Both the position numbers and the translations under genes were made by a program. The notes beneath the pieces were generated by a model that was not told the DNA's origin, made no database searches, and was given only the letters and a program-made list of their open reading frames with translations. From contig NZ_CP028092.1 in assembly GCF_005491705.1 (NCBI RefSeq), forward strand, positions 1,612,001 to 1,676,000: a stretch of 64,000 bases of DNA, given 5' to 3'. The DNA comes from Pontibacter sp. SGAir0037. GTDB taxonomy: Bacteria > Bacteroidota > Bacteroidia > Cytophagales > Hymenobacteraceae. Positions 53,190 through 63,000 of the stretch are shown one piece after another. The stretch's first letter is position 1; each line of letters begins with the position of its first letter.

Positions 53190-55409
53190 ATGGAAGCCAT
53201 TTCAAATACCATCACTGCCTCAAACCTTTCACATCTTAAAGCAAAGGGCAAGCCTGATTATACTACGCTGTATGACCACTTGCTACATGTGGCCATGGTA
53301 GCAGAAAAAGTAGCAGTACATGCAGGATTAGATATAGCGTTGGCACGGACTGGCGCTTTACTGCATGATATTGGCAAAGCCAGCAAAGCTTTTCAGAAGA
53401 AATTAAAGCCTGGATATAAACATGATAGTAATGAGCCACCATTCAGACATGAAATTGCCTCACTGTTTTTTTTACCCTTATTCCCAGAACATGAACATGC
53501 TGCCCTCATAGAGATGATTGTTGCCCATCATAAATCAAGTAAAAAAGATGTGAAGCTGCTGGGTATATGTGATCTGGAATATGAGCGGTTTGACGAGGGA
53601 ATCAATTTAGAAAATCATCTTAATGAGTGGGAGGACTGGAACAAAGAAGCTCTTGAACTTTTATCTTTATTGGGTATTGAGACACGATCTATCTCCAGAG
53701 AAGAAGCAGAATCAGCTTATTATAAAACAGTTAGCTATTGTGACACAGCAGAGCCTGGTTATTCTGAATGGAAAGGCTTATTGATGGGTGCTGATCACTT
53801 TGCGTCTGCATTAATTCATAAGACTTCGGCTCAACTCGCTCCTATGTTCAAGATACCCAATTTAAGGTATTACAACAGGGAGAGCAAATTACACCCCTTA
53901 TCGCTCATCTCAGCTTTATCAGAAAAAAAACACACATTAGTTACAGCGCCAACCGGCGCCGGGAAAACTGATTTCTTGATGAGAAGGTGCTCTGGTAGAG
54001 TTTTCTATACGTTACCGTTTCAAGCTTCTATCAATGCCATGCACCAAAGATTTTGTAGCGACCTAAGAGCTGATAATCCTGGTTTAGATATTAGACTGCT
54101 TCATTCTTCCTCCAGCTTAAATATTGAAAAAGGAAAGATTGAGGAAAAGATTCTTCAGGGACACATAGGCGCTTCCGTTAAAGTACTTACCCCGCACCAG
54201 ATGGCAGGCATTGTGTTCGGCACCAACGGATATGAGGCAGTTATTATGGATTTAAGAGACAGCGATGTTATTCTGGATGAAATTCATACCTATACCCAAG
54301 TGACGCGTGCCATTGTGCTCAAAATTATTGAAATGCTTAAAAACCTGAATTGCAGGCTGCACATTGGTACAGCAACAATGCCCTCCTGCCTCTATAACCA
54401 GATTCTTGAGATATTAGGAGAAGGTAATGTATATCAGGTACGTCTAGCAGATGAGGAATTAGAGAAATTCAACCGCCACAAAATTTTCAAAAGTGATGAT
54501 TTTGAAGCTTGCCATGAGCTTCTGAAAGCTGCCGTGGCAGATACAAAAAAAGGAAAGAAAGTTCTTTTAGTAGCTAATAAGGTTAAAACAGCTCAAGAGT
54601 GGTTTAAGTACTTGGAAGAGCATTTTTCATCGGTACCCAAAATGCTTATTCATAGCCGCTTTAAGCGTAAAGACAGGCAGCAACTGGAAAAAATGCTCAC
54701 GGGCAACAGATTAGACGAGAAAGGTAGCCCAATACAAGAATTTAATACAGCAGAAGGCGCTTGCATTGTAGTTGCTACTCAAGTAGTTGAAGTAAGTCTG
54801 GATATCAGCTTTGATTTAATGATAACGCAATGTGCACCAATTGATGTACTTATCCAACGCTTTGGCCGAATCAACAGGAAACGTACTGAAACCACAATTG
54901 GCAAATATAAACCTGTATATGTTTTGGCTCCCCCGCAATCTAATGACGATGCTAAACCATATGAACTGGAAATCCTTCAGCGAAGCTACGCTGCGCTCCC
55001 TGATCAGGAGGTGCTGGATGAGAAGAGTTTACAGGCAAGAATAGACGCTGTATTTCCTGAAATCGAAGATACTACAGTAGAGAAGGAGGCAATTTTCAGC
55101 AAAGGACGCTGGCGAATTGATAAACTGCAACACAAGGCTAAGTCTGTTCTGCTGGAAAAGCTTGACATTGATAGCGTAACCTGTATAACTCAAGCAGACC
55201 AGGAGGCTTACGAAAGAGCTGATTACGAAGATCGGATGAAGTATGAAATTCCTGTACGTTACCACTCAATGGCACACCAGCATTTGGATCAGTCATCTTT
55301 AGGAACCAGGCCTTTCATTGTACCTAACAGTGCTTACAATATTGAGAAAGGGCTGCTGATGGATTTAGCAAACCCGGAGCATTATACAAATAAGTACAGA
55401 TTTATTTAA
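53190..55409 (+). CDS. cas3: Cas3 nuclease-helicase
   Basis: A 739-residue HD nuclease fused to a superfamily 2 helicase. The HD part has His59-Asp60 in ALLHDIGKASKAF and further ligands in FRHEIASL and IVAHHKSS. Helicase motifs are TAPTGAGKT (about 250), the DEAH-like box DEIHTYTQ (about 363), the Thr-Ala-Thr of TATMPS and QRFGRINRK (about 556). It degrades target DNA after Cascade recruits it. The gene is AT-rich. It follows cas5 by 6 bases and precedes cas8 by 6 bases. All key residues look intact. Confidence 0.96.
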   Translation: MEAISNTITASNLSHLKAKGKPDYTTLYDHLLHVAMVAEKVAVHAGLDIALARTGALLHDIGKASKAFQKKLKPGYKHDSNEPPFRHEIASLFFLPLFPEHEHAALIEMIVAHHKSSKKDVKLLGICDLEYERFDEGINLENHLNEWEDWNKEALELLSLLGIETRSISREEAESAYYKTVSYCDTAEPGYSEWKGLLMGADHFASALIHKTSAQLAPMFKIPNLRYYNRESKLHPLSLISALSEKKHTLVTAPTGAGKTDFLMRRCSGRVFYTLPFQASINAMHQRFCSDLRADNPGLDIRLLHSSSSLNIEKGKIEEKILQGHIGASVKVLTPHQMAGIVFGTNGYEAVIMDLRDSDVILDEIHTYTQVTRAIVLKIIEMLKNLNCRLHIGTATMPSCLYNQILEILGEGNVYQVRLADEELEKFNRHKIFKSDDFEACHELLKAAVADTKKGKKVLLVANKVKTAQEWFKYLEEHFSSVPKMLIHSRFKRKDRQQLEKMLTGNRLDEKGSPIQEFNTAEGACIVVATQVVEVSLDISFDLMITQCAPIDVLIQRFGRINRKRTETTIGKYKPVYVLAPPQSNDDAKPYELEILQRSYAALPDQEVLDEKSLQARIDAVFPEIEDTTVEKEAIFSKGRWRIDKLQHKAKSVLLEKLDIDSVTCITQADQEAYERADYEDRMKYEIPVRYHSMAHQHLDQSSLGTRPFIVPNSAYNIEKGLLMDLANPEHYTNKYRFI

Positions 55410-55415
55410 GATAAT

Positions 55416-56759
55416 ATGATAGCTGTAAACATAGGCCGAAAACTTTTGGAACTTTACAATCAAGAGAATGAAGAGCACCTTAGCCCTAAAGATTTTTTTG
55501 AAAAAGTTTACTTCGAACTATTCTACAATCACTCAAAATACATGCAATGGGTGACAAACTCTCCTTTTGTGCAAATGAAGAAGGGCCAAAAGCCTGATGC
55601 CCTTACAGAAGTTGAACGGCAGGAAAAGCTACTGAATCTCCATGAAAAGATTGGTGCTGGTTTAAAGGATGCAAGTATAGCTATTGGTTTTCCTGCTTCC
55701 GAAGAAAAAGAGTTTGCCACAACCTCAGGACAAGTTTCTGCATTAGCCATGTTCTCTACAGTAGATGATGTTTATTGTTCCTGGATAGGTAGTGGATTAG
55801 GTATAGGTGTAGCCGGAGGACTTTCTATTTTCTTCAAACATCCCAAAATACTGATGACAGTTTTTAAAGGTTGGCAGTATTATCGCGAATACCTAAATGA
55901 TGCAACTTATACAGGCCTGCGAGGAAATCAGATTAACACATGGAACGGCCAATGGCTTTCCCATGTATTTAGTAGGGACTACAGAGCCTATGATCCATTA
56001 CAAAACTTCAATCCTTTTGGCTCCATAGCTGGCGGTGGTTTAGAACTAACCACCGCTAGCTGGACCTCTGTGCTTTTTGGTATTTCCAGAACACTTCCTA
56101 ATACAGATCTGACAGGCTACGTGTACAGTCTCGGTCAAACCAATAAAACGCTTGGTTTTGTGCCTTTTCGTTTGCCACAAATACAACGCCCTATCCAACT
56201 CTACAAAAAGCTTTTTAATGATCAATATCATCAAGACGCTAAAAGAATTGAGCCGCTATATGGTACTGCATTTAGCTTTCAAAGAGCTTGCCAAATGGGC
56301 GCTATAGGTGTACAGGCACTTGAGCCTAAAGGCCTAAGAGGTCTGATTCCTACTGGAAAAGATGCTGTCAGCTTGCCTAATTTCTCCAAAGCTGATCAAG
56401 AAAAATTTATCTCATTTAGAACATATCAAACCTGGTTATTAGCAATGTTAAACAATGATGAACTCTGGGATACTGCCGGTGAAGCAGCCCAAGCTTTCCT
56501 ACAATATGAAGCAGGTGCAGGAAAAGCAAGAAAAGACAGGTCTAATAAAGTAAAATCTGTTTTAGATACAGCTCGAAAGCCGCAGTTCATGCGAGAGCTT
56601 GCTGAAATAGTTGAAGAGGCCGACAACAAGGATGTGCTTGTTGAATTAGGCAAAACAGTAAACAGAATGCCTGCGGATAATGTGAGTTACTTTATAACCC
56701 TTATCCGCTTCCGCTATGCTGAGTTTTCTTCTAAACCTGTTCAAGAACCTGTAAAATAA
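55416..56759 (+). CDS. cas8: Probable Cas8-type large subunit (family unassigned)
   Basis: A 447-residue protein in the place of the Cascade large subunit, which recognises the PAM and recruits Cas3. Assignment is by position between cas3 and cas7, not by clear motifs. I see WNGQWLSHVFSRDY near residue 172, FNPFGSIAGGGLELT near 200 and a helical C terminus. No zinc-finger CxxC, present in some Cas8 groups, is found. It is short for a large subunit. Internal Met294 or Met344 could start a separate C-terminal helical product of the Cas11 kind. AT-rich. Confidence 0.7.
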   Translation: MIAVNIGRKLLELYNQENEEHLSPKDFFEKVYFELFYNHSKYMQWVTNSPFVQMKKGQKPDALTEVERQEKLLNLHEKIGAGLKDASIAIGFPASEEKEFATTSGQVSALAMFSTVDDVYCSWIGSGLGIGVAGGLSIFFKHPKILMTVFKGWQYYREYLNDATYTGLRGNQINTWNGQWLSHVFSRDYRAYDPLQNFNPFGSIAGGGLELTTASWTSVLFGISRTLPNTDLTGYVYSLGQTNKTLGFVPFRLPQIQRPIQLYKKLFNDQYHQDAKRIEPLYGTAFSFQRACQMGAIGVQALEPKGLRGLIPTGKDAVSLPNFSKADQEKFISFRTYQTWLLAMLNNDELWDTAGEAAQAFLQYEAGAGKARKDRSNKVKSVLDTARKPQFMRELAEIVEEADNKDVLVELGKTVNRMPADNVSYFITLIRFRYAEFSSKPVQEPVK

Positions 56760-56774
56760 TTAAATCAAAATCAT

Positions 56775-57848
56775 ATGAATCACTTCATCTACTTCCGTGC
56801 TCTAAAACACGCCGAGCACACTGTTTTTTGTGTAGAGAAAGGTCAAAAGACATTTCGGGATGCCCAATTTGGTAAAAGTATGGCTTATTCCAGCGGCCAA
56901 CAAGTAAAACGTTCTATTCTAGAGGCTGTCTCTAGTGAACTAAATATGCCCTTCGCTCCTACAACTTTTGTTTTTAATGTAGACAAGAAAAAGCAGTTAG
57001 GGGAAGGTGAAGCATGGAGTGCCTGTAACCCTGCATACATAGATCAGTTATTAGGAGGCTGGATGAAAGCAGAAAGCGGAGGTGAAAACCGTACTTTAAA
57101 AAGAAGGAGTCCCTTTTCAATATCAGCGATGCGCCCTCTGCATCCACTTTTAGCTACTTATGTAAAGGAAAATTTAACGTTTGATCGTAGTGACAAACCA
57201 GAAAACCAGGACATAATTATTAAAGATGCAAATGGCAAAGTCTTGTCAACGGAAGAAGTGCAAGATTTATTAACTGGTACAAACAGAAGCTTACATAGAA
57301 AATGGGTGCCAGACAATGCACGTACAACAGGCTTATTTGTGCATGATGTGGCGCTTGATCTACGTACTCTTTTTGCAGTTTCGCTTAACGAGTTTGAACC
57401 AGAGATCCGGCCTGAAACGGCCGAAAAACTTAGAGCTGAAGGCTGGATAGAAGGTGAAACGGTATTTGGCAAGTCCTTGATTGCTCCTAAAGAATTGCGA
57501 GACAAAGTTATTCCTGCCATTGCCCATGCATTAATTAACTGGCGTGTAACAACCAACCAATCACGCACTTTCAGCTTAATGGAGACTCTGGCAGTAGCTA
57601 TAAGTCCAAATGCTAATAAGCTGGCAGCTGCTATCCGTACCAAACTAAAAGAAGAAGAGGATAAAGTTGAGCCAATAGTAGATGATAGTTTAGAAAATGT
57701 AGCAACTTTCATAACCCTACCTGCCGCTGGTTATATAAGAACCAATACAGAATCAGCAGATGCTTTGGAAAAAGCTGAAGAAAATCTAATTGAAATGATG
57801 CAGCGTTATCCGTATGAAAACCAACTTCAGGAGGTCGCTTTAGCTTAA
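56775..57848 (+). CDS. cas7: Cas7-type backbone subunit of Cascade
   Basis: A 357-residue protein that fits Cas7 (Cst2/DevR-like) by position and by its early sequence HFIYFRALKHAEHTVFCVEKGQ and SSGQQVKRSILEAVSS near residue 39, a characteristic RNA-recognition-motif start with an arginine/lysine-rich loop. Cas7 polymerises along the crRNA spacer. Length is typical. The gene is moderately AT-rich (27 of 60 in 57421-57480). It follows cas8 by 15 bases and precedes cas4 by 8. Confidence 0.83.
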   Translation: MNHFIYFRALKHAEHTVFCVEKGQKTFRDAQFGKSMAYSSGQQVKRSILEAVSSELNMPFAPTTFVFNVDKKKQLGEGEAWSACNPAYIDQLLGGWMKAESGGENRTLKRRSPFSISAMRPLHPLLATYVKENLTFDRSDKPENQDIIIKDANGKVLSTEEVQDLLTGTNRSLHRKWVPDNARTTGLFVHDVALDLRTLFAVSLNEFEPEIRPETAEKLRAEGWIEGETVFGKSLIAPKELRDKVIPAIAHALINWRVTTNQSRTFSLMETLAVAISPNANKLAAAIRTKLKEEEDKVEPIVDDSLENVATFITLPAAGYIRTNTESADALEKAEENLIEMMQRYPYENQLQEVALA

Positions 57849-57856
57849 GCTTTATC

Positions 57857-58402
57857 ATGGTTCAATCCGCCACTATCACCGCCACCGTCTTCTCCTACTT
57901 CCTCATCTGCCCCCGTAAAGCGTGGTTGCACCACCAGGGTATCCGCATGGAACAGGAATCGGAGGACGTGGCGCTGGGCAGGCTGCTGGACGAGACCAGC
58001 TACAGCCGCAGCGAAAAGCACCTGGACCTGTATGCAACTACTTCGGACGGTATTCCATTGACAGGTCGTGTAGACAGGGCTGCTCTGAAGGACGGTGTGC
58101 TGCACGAGACAAAGAAAGGCCGCTCCTGCCAGGAGGCGCACCTGAGCCAGGTGCGCTTTTACCTGTGGCTCCTGAAGCTGAACGGTGTAACGGCAAATGG
58201 TGGAGCAGCTTACAGAGGCCAGATCGATTATCCGGCCCTGCGCCGCTCCGAGCCAGTTACATTGGAGCCGCAGCACGAAGAGGTGCTGGCACTGCAACTC
58301 AGGCAACTTATCAGGCTGCTGGAGGAGCCGCACCCTCCGGCCCGCATCAGCAAACGCGACTTCTGCCGCAAGTGCGCCTTCGAAGAGCTCTGCTATGGGT
58401 AG
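57857..58402 (+). CDS. cas4: CRISPR adaptation nuclease Cas4
   Basis: A 181-residue PD-(D/E)xK nuclease with an iron-sulfur cluster, which trims new spacers next to the PAM. Cluster cysteines are Cys18 (ICPRKAW) and the C-terminal Cys170, Cys173 and Cys179 (FCRKCAFEELC). The active site is Asp73 (GRVDR), Glu84 and Lys86 (HETKKG). It is GC-rich (34 of 60 in 58141-58200), in sharp contrast to the preceding cas7. The change of composition falls between the two genes. All key residues are present. Confidence 0.95.
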   Translation: MVQSATITATVFSYFLICPRKAWLHHQGIRMEQESEDVALGRLLDETSYSRSEKHLDLYATTSDGIPLTGRVDRAALKDGVLHETKKGRSCQEAHLSQVRFYLWLLKLNGVTANGGAAYRGQIDYPALRRSEPVTLEPQHEEVLALQLRQLIRLLEEPHPPARISKRDFCRKCAFEELCYG

Positions 58403-58460
58403 TGCAGCAAACATTTTATTCTGTATTTCCTCTTTTTCACCTTACCTGTTTAAGCTACCC

Positions 58461-59546
58461 ATGAAGCGTCCTTTTTACCTCTTCTCCAGTGGCCGGTTGC
58501 GCCGCCAGCACAATACACTGGCTTTGGAAAAAACAATAATGGATTGCCGTATCCCGGATGAGGAAGATACGGAAGGCTTACCCAGCCAACCTGCTGACGG
58601 CCAGAGGCTGCCCTTTGCTGTGGAATCCGTTGAAAGCCTCTACCTTTTCGGCGAGATCGACATCAACACAAAGCTGGTTACCTTCCTGGCACAGCAGGGT
58701 ATTCCGGTGTTCTTCTTCGACTACTACGGCAACTATACCGCTTCGCTTTATCCGCGCCAGCCCGTTATCAGCGGCCGCGTGCGGATGGCGCAGGCGCAGC
58801 ACTACCTGAGTCCGAAGAAGCGCCTGGTGCTGGCAAAGGAGTTTGTGGATGCGGCCCTTTTTAACATTCTGCGGGTAATGCGGTACTACGTGCCCCGCCT
58901 GCCCGAGCCGGAGGCCCTGGCCCTGCAGGAAAGCTGTGAGCAGATAGAGGGTGAACGCAGCCGTATCCCCTCCTGCCCCGACATACCGACCCTCATGAGC
59001 GCCGAAGGCCGTGCCCGCGACTGCTATTACCAGAGCTGGCAGCTGATGCTGGGCGAAGCGGTAGCACAAAAGTTTCCTTTTGATAAGCGGGAGCGCAGGC
59101 CACCGTCTAACCCGCTGAACGCGCTTATTTCTTTTGGCAACTCGCTGTGCTACTCAATCGTGCTCCGGCAGATTTACCGCACAGCCCTTGATCCTACGGT
59201 ATCGTTTCTGCACGAGCCCGGCGACCGCCGTTTCTCGCTCTCGCTGGACCTGGCCGAGATTTTTAAGCCGCTGCTTATTGACCGTGCCATTTTCAAACTG
59301 CTGAAGAACGGTGAAATTCAGCCGAAGCATTTCGAACAGCGCCTGGGCGGCTGCTACCTGAAAGAGGAAGGCCGTAAAATTTTTATGGCGCACCTGGACC
59401 AGCGCCTCCAGAAAACAGTACTGCACCGGCAACTGAACCGCCACATTTCCTACGAGCGGCTGGTACGGCTGGAGTGCCACAAACTGGTGCGCCACCTCTG
59501 CGATGCCAAACAGGACCCTTACCAGGGCCTCCACATGTGGTGGTAA
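58461..59546 (+). CDS. cas1: CRISPR integrase Cas1
   Basis: Start at ATG 58461 (MKRPFYLFSSGRLRRQHN), 361 residues; longer in-frame reading upstream overlaps cas4 and is rejected. The catalytic Glu182 lies in MSAEGRARDCYY, His251 in SFLHEPGDRRF and Asp263/Glu266 in SLDLAEIFKP. With Cas2 it inserts new spacers at the leader end. GC-rich (38 of 60 in 58921-58980). There is a 58-base gap after cas4, and a cas2 gene follows after 53 bases. Confidence 0.97.
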   Translation: MKRPFYLFSSGRLRRQHNTLALEKTIMDCRIPDEEDTEGLPSQPADGQRLPFAVESVESLYLFGEIDINTKLVTFLAQQGIPVFFFDYYGNYTASLYPRQPVISGRVRMAQAQHYLSPKKRLVLAKEFVDAALFNILRVMRYYVPRLPEPEALALQESCEQIEGERSRIPSCPDIPTLMSAEGRARDCYYQSWQLMLGEAVAQKFPFDKRERRPPSNPLNALISFGNSLCYSIVLRQIYRTALDPTVSFLHEPGDRRFSLSLDLAEIFKPLLIDRAIFKLLKNGEIQPKHFEQRLGGCYLKEEGRKIFMAHLDQRLQKTVLHRQLNRHISYERLVRLECHKLVRHLCDAKQDPYQGLHMWW

Positions 59547-59599
59547 TACTATTTCCGGTACTTAGTTCTTTGACGTATTGACAAATTAATCTTTTCAAG

Positions 59600-59863
59600 A
59601 TGCCTTATTTTATAGCCGTATATGACATGAACCAGAAGCGTGTAGGCAAAATGCTTAAGCTCTTCCGCAAATACCTCACTTGGGTACAGAATTCCGTATT
59701 TGAAGGAGAGCTAACAGAGGCGCAATACCAACGTCTGCGCCACGAAATAAATATGCTCCTGGATGACGATGACGGGGTGGTAATCTACAGATTACGGGAG
59801 GAGCGTTACCATGAACGCCATGTGATGGGCCTCGACAAAGGCAGTCCTCAGCGTTTTCTGTGA
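59600..59863 (+). CDS. cas2: CRISPR adaptation protein Cas2
   Basis: An 87-residue Cas2, the scaffold of the Cas1-Cas2 integrase. The ferredoxin-fold opening FIAVYDMNQKRVGKMLKLFRKY includes the conserved Asp9, and EGELTEAQYQRLRHEI is the typical second-helix region. Length fits the family. It is the last cas gene before the leader and array. Composition is intermediate (29 of 60 in 59701-59760). Confidence 0.96.
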   Translation: MPYFIAVYDMNQKRVGKMLKLFRKYLTWVQNSVFEGELTEAQYQRLRHEINMLLDDDDGVVIYRLREERYHERHVMGLDKGSPQRFL

Positions 59864-60082
59864 GCGTCGGCTAATCAAAACCTGCGCTTATTCCTTCTGT
59901 TTAAACCCAAAGTTAACAACACTGCATAATGTAAATACTTAAAAACGAGCCGGATAAATAAGTCGTCAGCTACACGGCTTTTTTACACTACCGGCACCTG
60001 ACGCTTTTTTTAGCTCCAATTACCAATCAAAAAGCTTTGCAAATGCGCTTTGTAAGGCTTTTTCTGTTTATTTTAGCGGTGG
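59864..60082 (+). promoter_or_regulatory. CRISPR leader
   Basis: The 219 bases between cas2 and the first repeat. AT-rich tracts (several A5/T5-T7 runs) are typical of leaders. A weak stem AGCCG/CGGCT with T6 (59948-59984) may end the cas transcript. GCTTTG occurs as a direct repeat (in AAAGCTTTGC and GCGCTTTG) near 60035-60052. A poor TATTTTAG -7-like element lies at 60069-60076. The repeat orientation places transcription from here into the array. Confidence 0.7.
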
Positions 60083-63000
60083 ATTTCAATAGCACCTTAG
60101 AGGTATAGAAAGAGTGTATTAGCAATCCATGCGCGTGATTGATTACGCATTTCAATAGCACCTTAGAGGTATAGAAAGTCAGTTATTAAAGGTATTCTTC
60201 GAAGGGCCGTTAGTATTTCAATAGCACCTTAGAGGTATAGAAAGATATTATTAACTCACTTACAGAGGCAGTAGATTCAGATTTCAATAGCACCTTAGAG
60301 GTATAGAAAGTTAACAATATTGTTGTGTCTGATGTTTTGCCGCTACATTTCAATAGCACCTTAGAGGTATAGAAAGATTAACGGATGATCTGGGTTTGGC
60401 TAAAAGAACTGAAAATTTCAATAGCACCTTAGAGGTATAGAAAGATATCAAGCACAAATATGATTTGACTTTTGAGGGGGTATTTCAATAGCACCTTAGA
60501 GGTATAGAAAGCCAGGTGGTGCAGGTGCACTGGCTCCGGGGTTTTGCAATTTCAATAGCACCTTAGAGGTATAGAAAGAAGAGAATAGCGACGGTTTCAA
60601 GGCAGTAGCAGTTGATTTCAATAGCACCTTAGAGGTATAGAAAGGCTCTTCAGCAGGTGTTGATTCGTAGCCTGCCGCCATTTCAATAGCACCTTAGAGG
60701 TATAGAAAGAAGTTGGTGATAAATACACGTTGATAGATATGCGTAATTTCAATAGCACCTTAGAGGTATAGAAAGTCTTTCACTACTGTAGAGCGTCCAC
60801 GCAACTGAAGAATTTCAATAGCACCTTAGAGGTATAGAAAGGCGAGAACCGCAATACGCATACTTTCGGAACAATAGATTTCAATAGCACCTTAGAGGTA
60901 TAGAAAGATAGTCTTAATCCTATAATAGTCTCCTTTCTTGACCATTTCAATAGCACCTTAGAGGTATAGAAAGTTGTATGAACGCTTTGGTTCTCTTGAA
61001 TACACTGGTGGATTTCAATAGCACCTTAGAGGTATAGAAAGGGTTTCAGTACACGAAGCAGCTCCGGCGTGAGGTAAATTTCAATAGCACCTTAGAGGTA
61101 TAGAAAGCTGTGATTGGATGGCTGACGGATAGACTATCTGCTGATTTCAATAGCACCTTAGAGGTATAGAAAGAAACTACAGCCCTTGAAAGAGAGCTGT
61201 TCCGGGCAAATTTCAATAGCACCTTAGAGGTATAGAAAGACTTCAAGCTCCGCATGATGGATAACCAAATAAGCTGATTTCAATAGCACCTTAGAGGTAT
61301 AGAAAGTTAAGCTTGATGAAAGCTATCTTTCTTATAACGAAATTTCAATAGCACCTTAGAGGTATAGAAAGCGTAAGAGCGCTTGAATATTGAGTAAATT
61401 ACTGTAGGATTTCAATAGCACCTTAGAGGTATAGAAAGCGTAAGAGCGCTTGAATATTGAGTAAATTACTGTAGGATTTCAATAGCACCTTAGAGGTATA
61501 GAAAGGTGGGCTAGCCACGGTCTGGAAGTCAAACGAGAAGGATTTCAATAGCACCTTAGAGGTATAGAAAGACTGTAAAGTAAGTACGTCTTCTTCCGAG
61601 TTCAGCGAATTTCAATAGCACCTTAGAGGTATAGAAAGGCTGTATAGTGTTTTAGTTTGGATTAAGGAGAGGGGCATTTCAATAGCACCTTAGAGGTATA
61701 GAAAGGGAAGAGGTGATCAACTGGCCTCACTCAATCAATGCGCATTTCAATAGCACCTTAGAGGTATAGAAAGTCCGATACCGAAGCGTGAAGCCGACGG
61801 ACCGGGTAAATTTCAATAGCACCTTAGAGGTATAGAAAGCCCGTACTGCTCCAGTAGCTTACGGGCCGTCTCCGATTTCAATAGCACCTTAGAGGTATAG
61901 AAAGCTGATATAGATCCGACAGTCATTACGGATTATATCTAATTTCAATAGCACCTTAGAGGTATAGAAAGACATCAGGCCCACCAGAACAGCAGGCAGA
62001 GTAGTGCCGATTTCAATAGCACCTTAGAGGTATAGAAAGACCATAATCGTTTCGGTTAGGCTTTACAAAGCAGGGGATTTCAATAGCACCTTAGAGGTAT
62101 AGAAAGGCTTTTAAAATTTATTTTTATGATTATTATTCGAAAATTTCAATAGCACCTTAGAGGTATAGAAAGTTCCTCAAAAGTCATGGTGCCGCCCCAG
62201 TTTAAGTAGATTTCAATAGCACCTTAGAGGTATAGAAAGGTTTCTTAACCAGGCTATGCAGATAAGGATAAGCCAGCATTTCAATAGCACCTTAGAGGTA
62301 TAGAAAGCTTCAGATTTAGCCAACAATGTACGCCTCCTGATCTATTTCAATAGCACCTTAGAGGTATAGAAAGCATCCTATAAATACAGCTGGAGGCATC
62401 TTGAAAACGAATTTCAATAGCACCTTAGAGGTATAGAAAGATGGTGTAAGAGTGAAACTGGTGCTTAATGACTGGGATTTCAATAGCACCTTAGAGGTAT
62501 AGAAAGATTAGCTGCTCTAAGTCGCGTAAAGCATAAAGCGTTGATTTCAATAGCACCTTAGAGGTATAGAAAGGTTGGTACCTATGCCGTTACGATTTCC
62601 TCTATCGGTATTTCAATAGCACCTTAGAGGTATAGAAAGTTGGCAAACCTCAGATTCATTATCTGAAGGTGTGGCCATTTCAATAGCACCTTAGAGGTAT
62701 AGAAAGCTTGTTTCCTGCAGTTCTGGCAAGAATTCTTCCAGCATTTCAATAGCACCTTAGAGGTATAGAAAGTCCTTAAAATTATACAGCTCGTTACCAG
62801 TAGCGTTATTTCAATAGCACCTTAGAGGTATAGAAAGGCTGTACCAGGTAGCCTCGTAGTAGCTGCCTGAGCTTAATTTCAATAGCACCTTAGAGGTATA
62901 GAAAGACCTAAAGAGCAGCACCCTGCTTAAAAAAGTAAACGCATTTCAATAGCACCTTAGAGGTATATAAAGGGCTTCCTCCACCAGACTGTTGAGTGCT

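Noticed and set aside
58197-58460. In-frame upstream extension of cas1 to 58197
   Set aside because: It overlaps the conserved C-terminal cysteines of cas4, and Cas1 family proteins begin at MKRPFYLFSSG.
57922-58464. A 180-codon open frame in another frame of cas4
   Set aside because: Cas4 motifs and cysteines are in the 57857 frame; the alternative is a by-product of GC-rich codons. The minus-strand frame 57845-58414 is rejected for the same reason.
60496-60681. Minus-strand open frame across the array with repeated FYTSKVLLK
   Set aside because: It is the translation of the CRISPR repeat itself; the same applies to 61046-61255.
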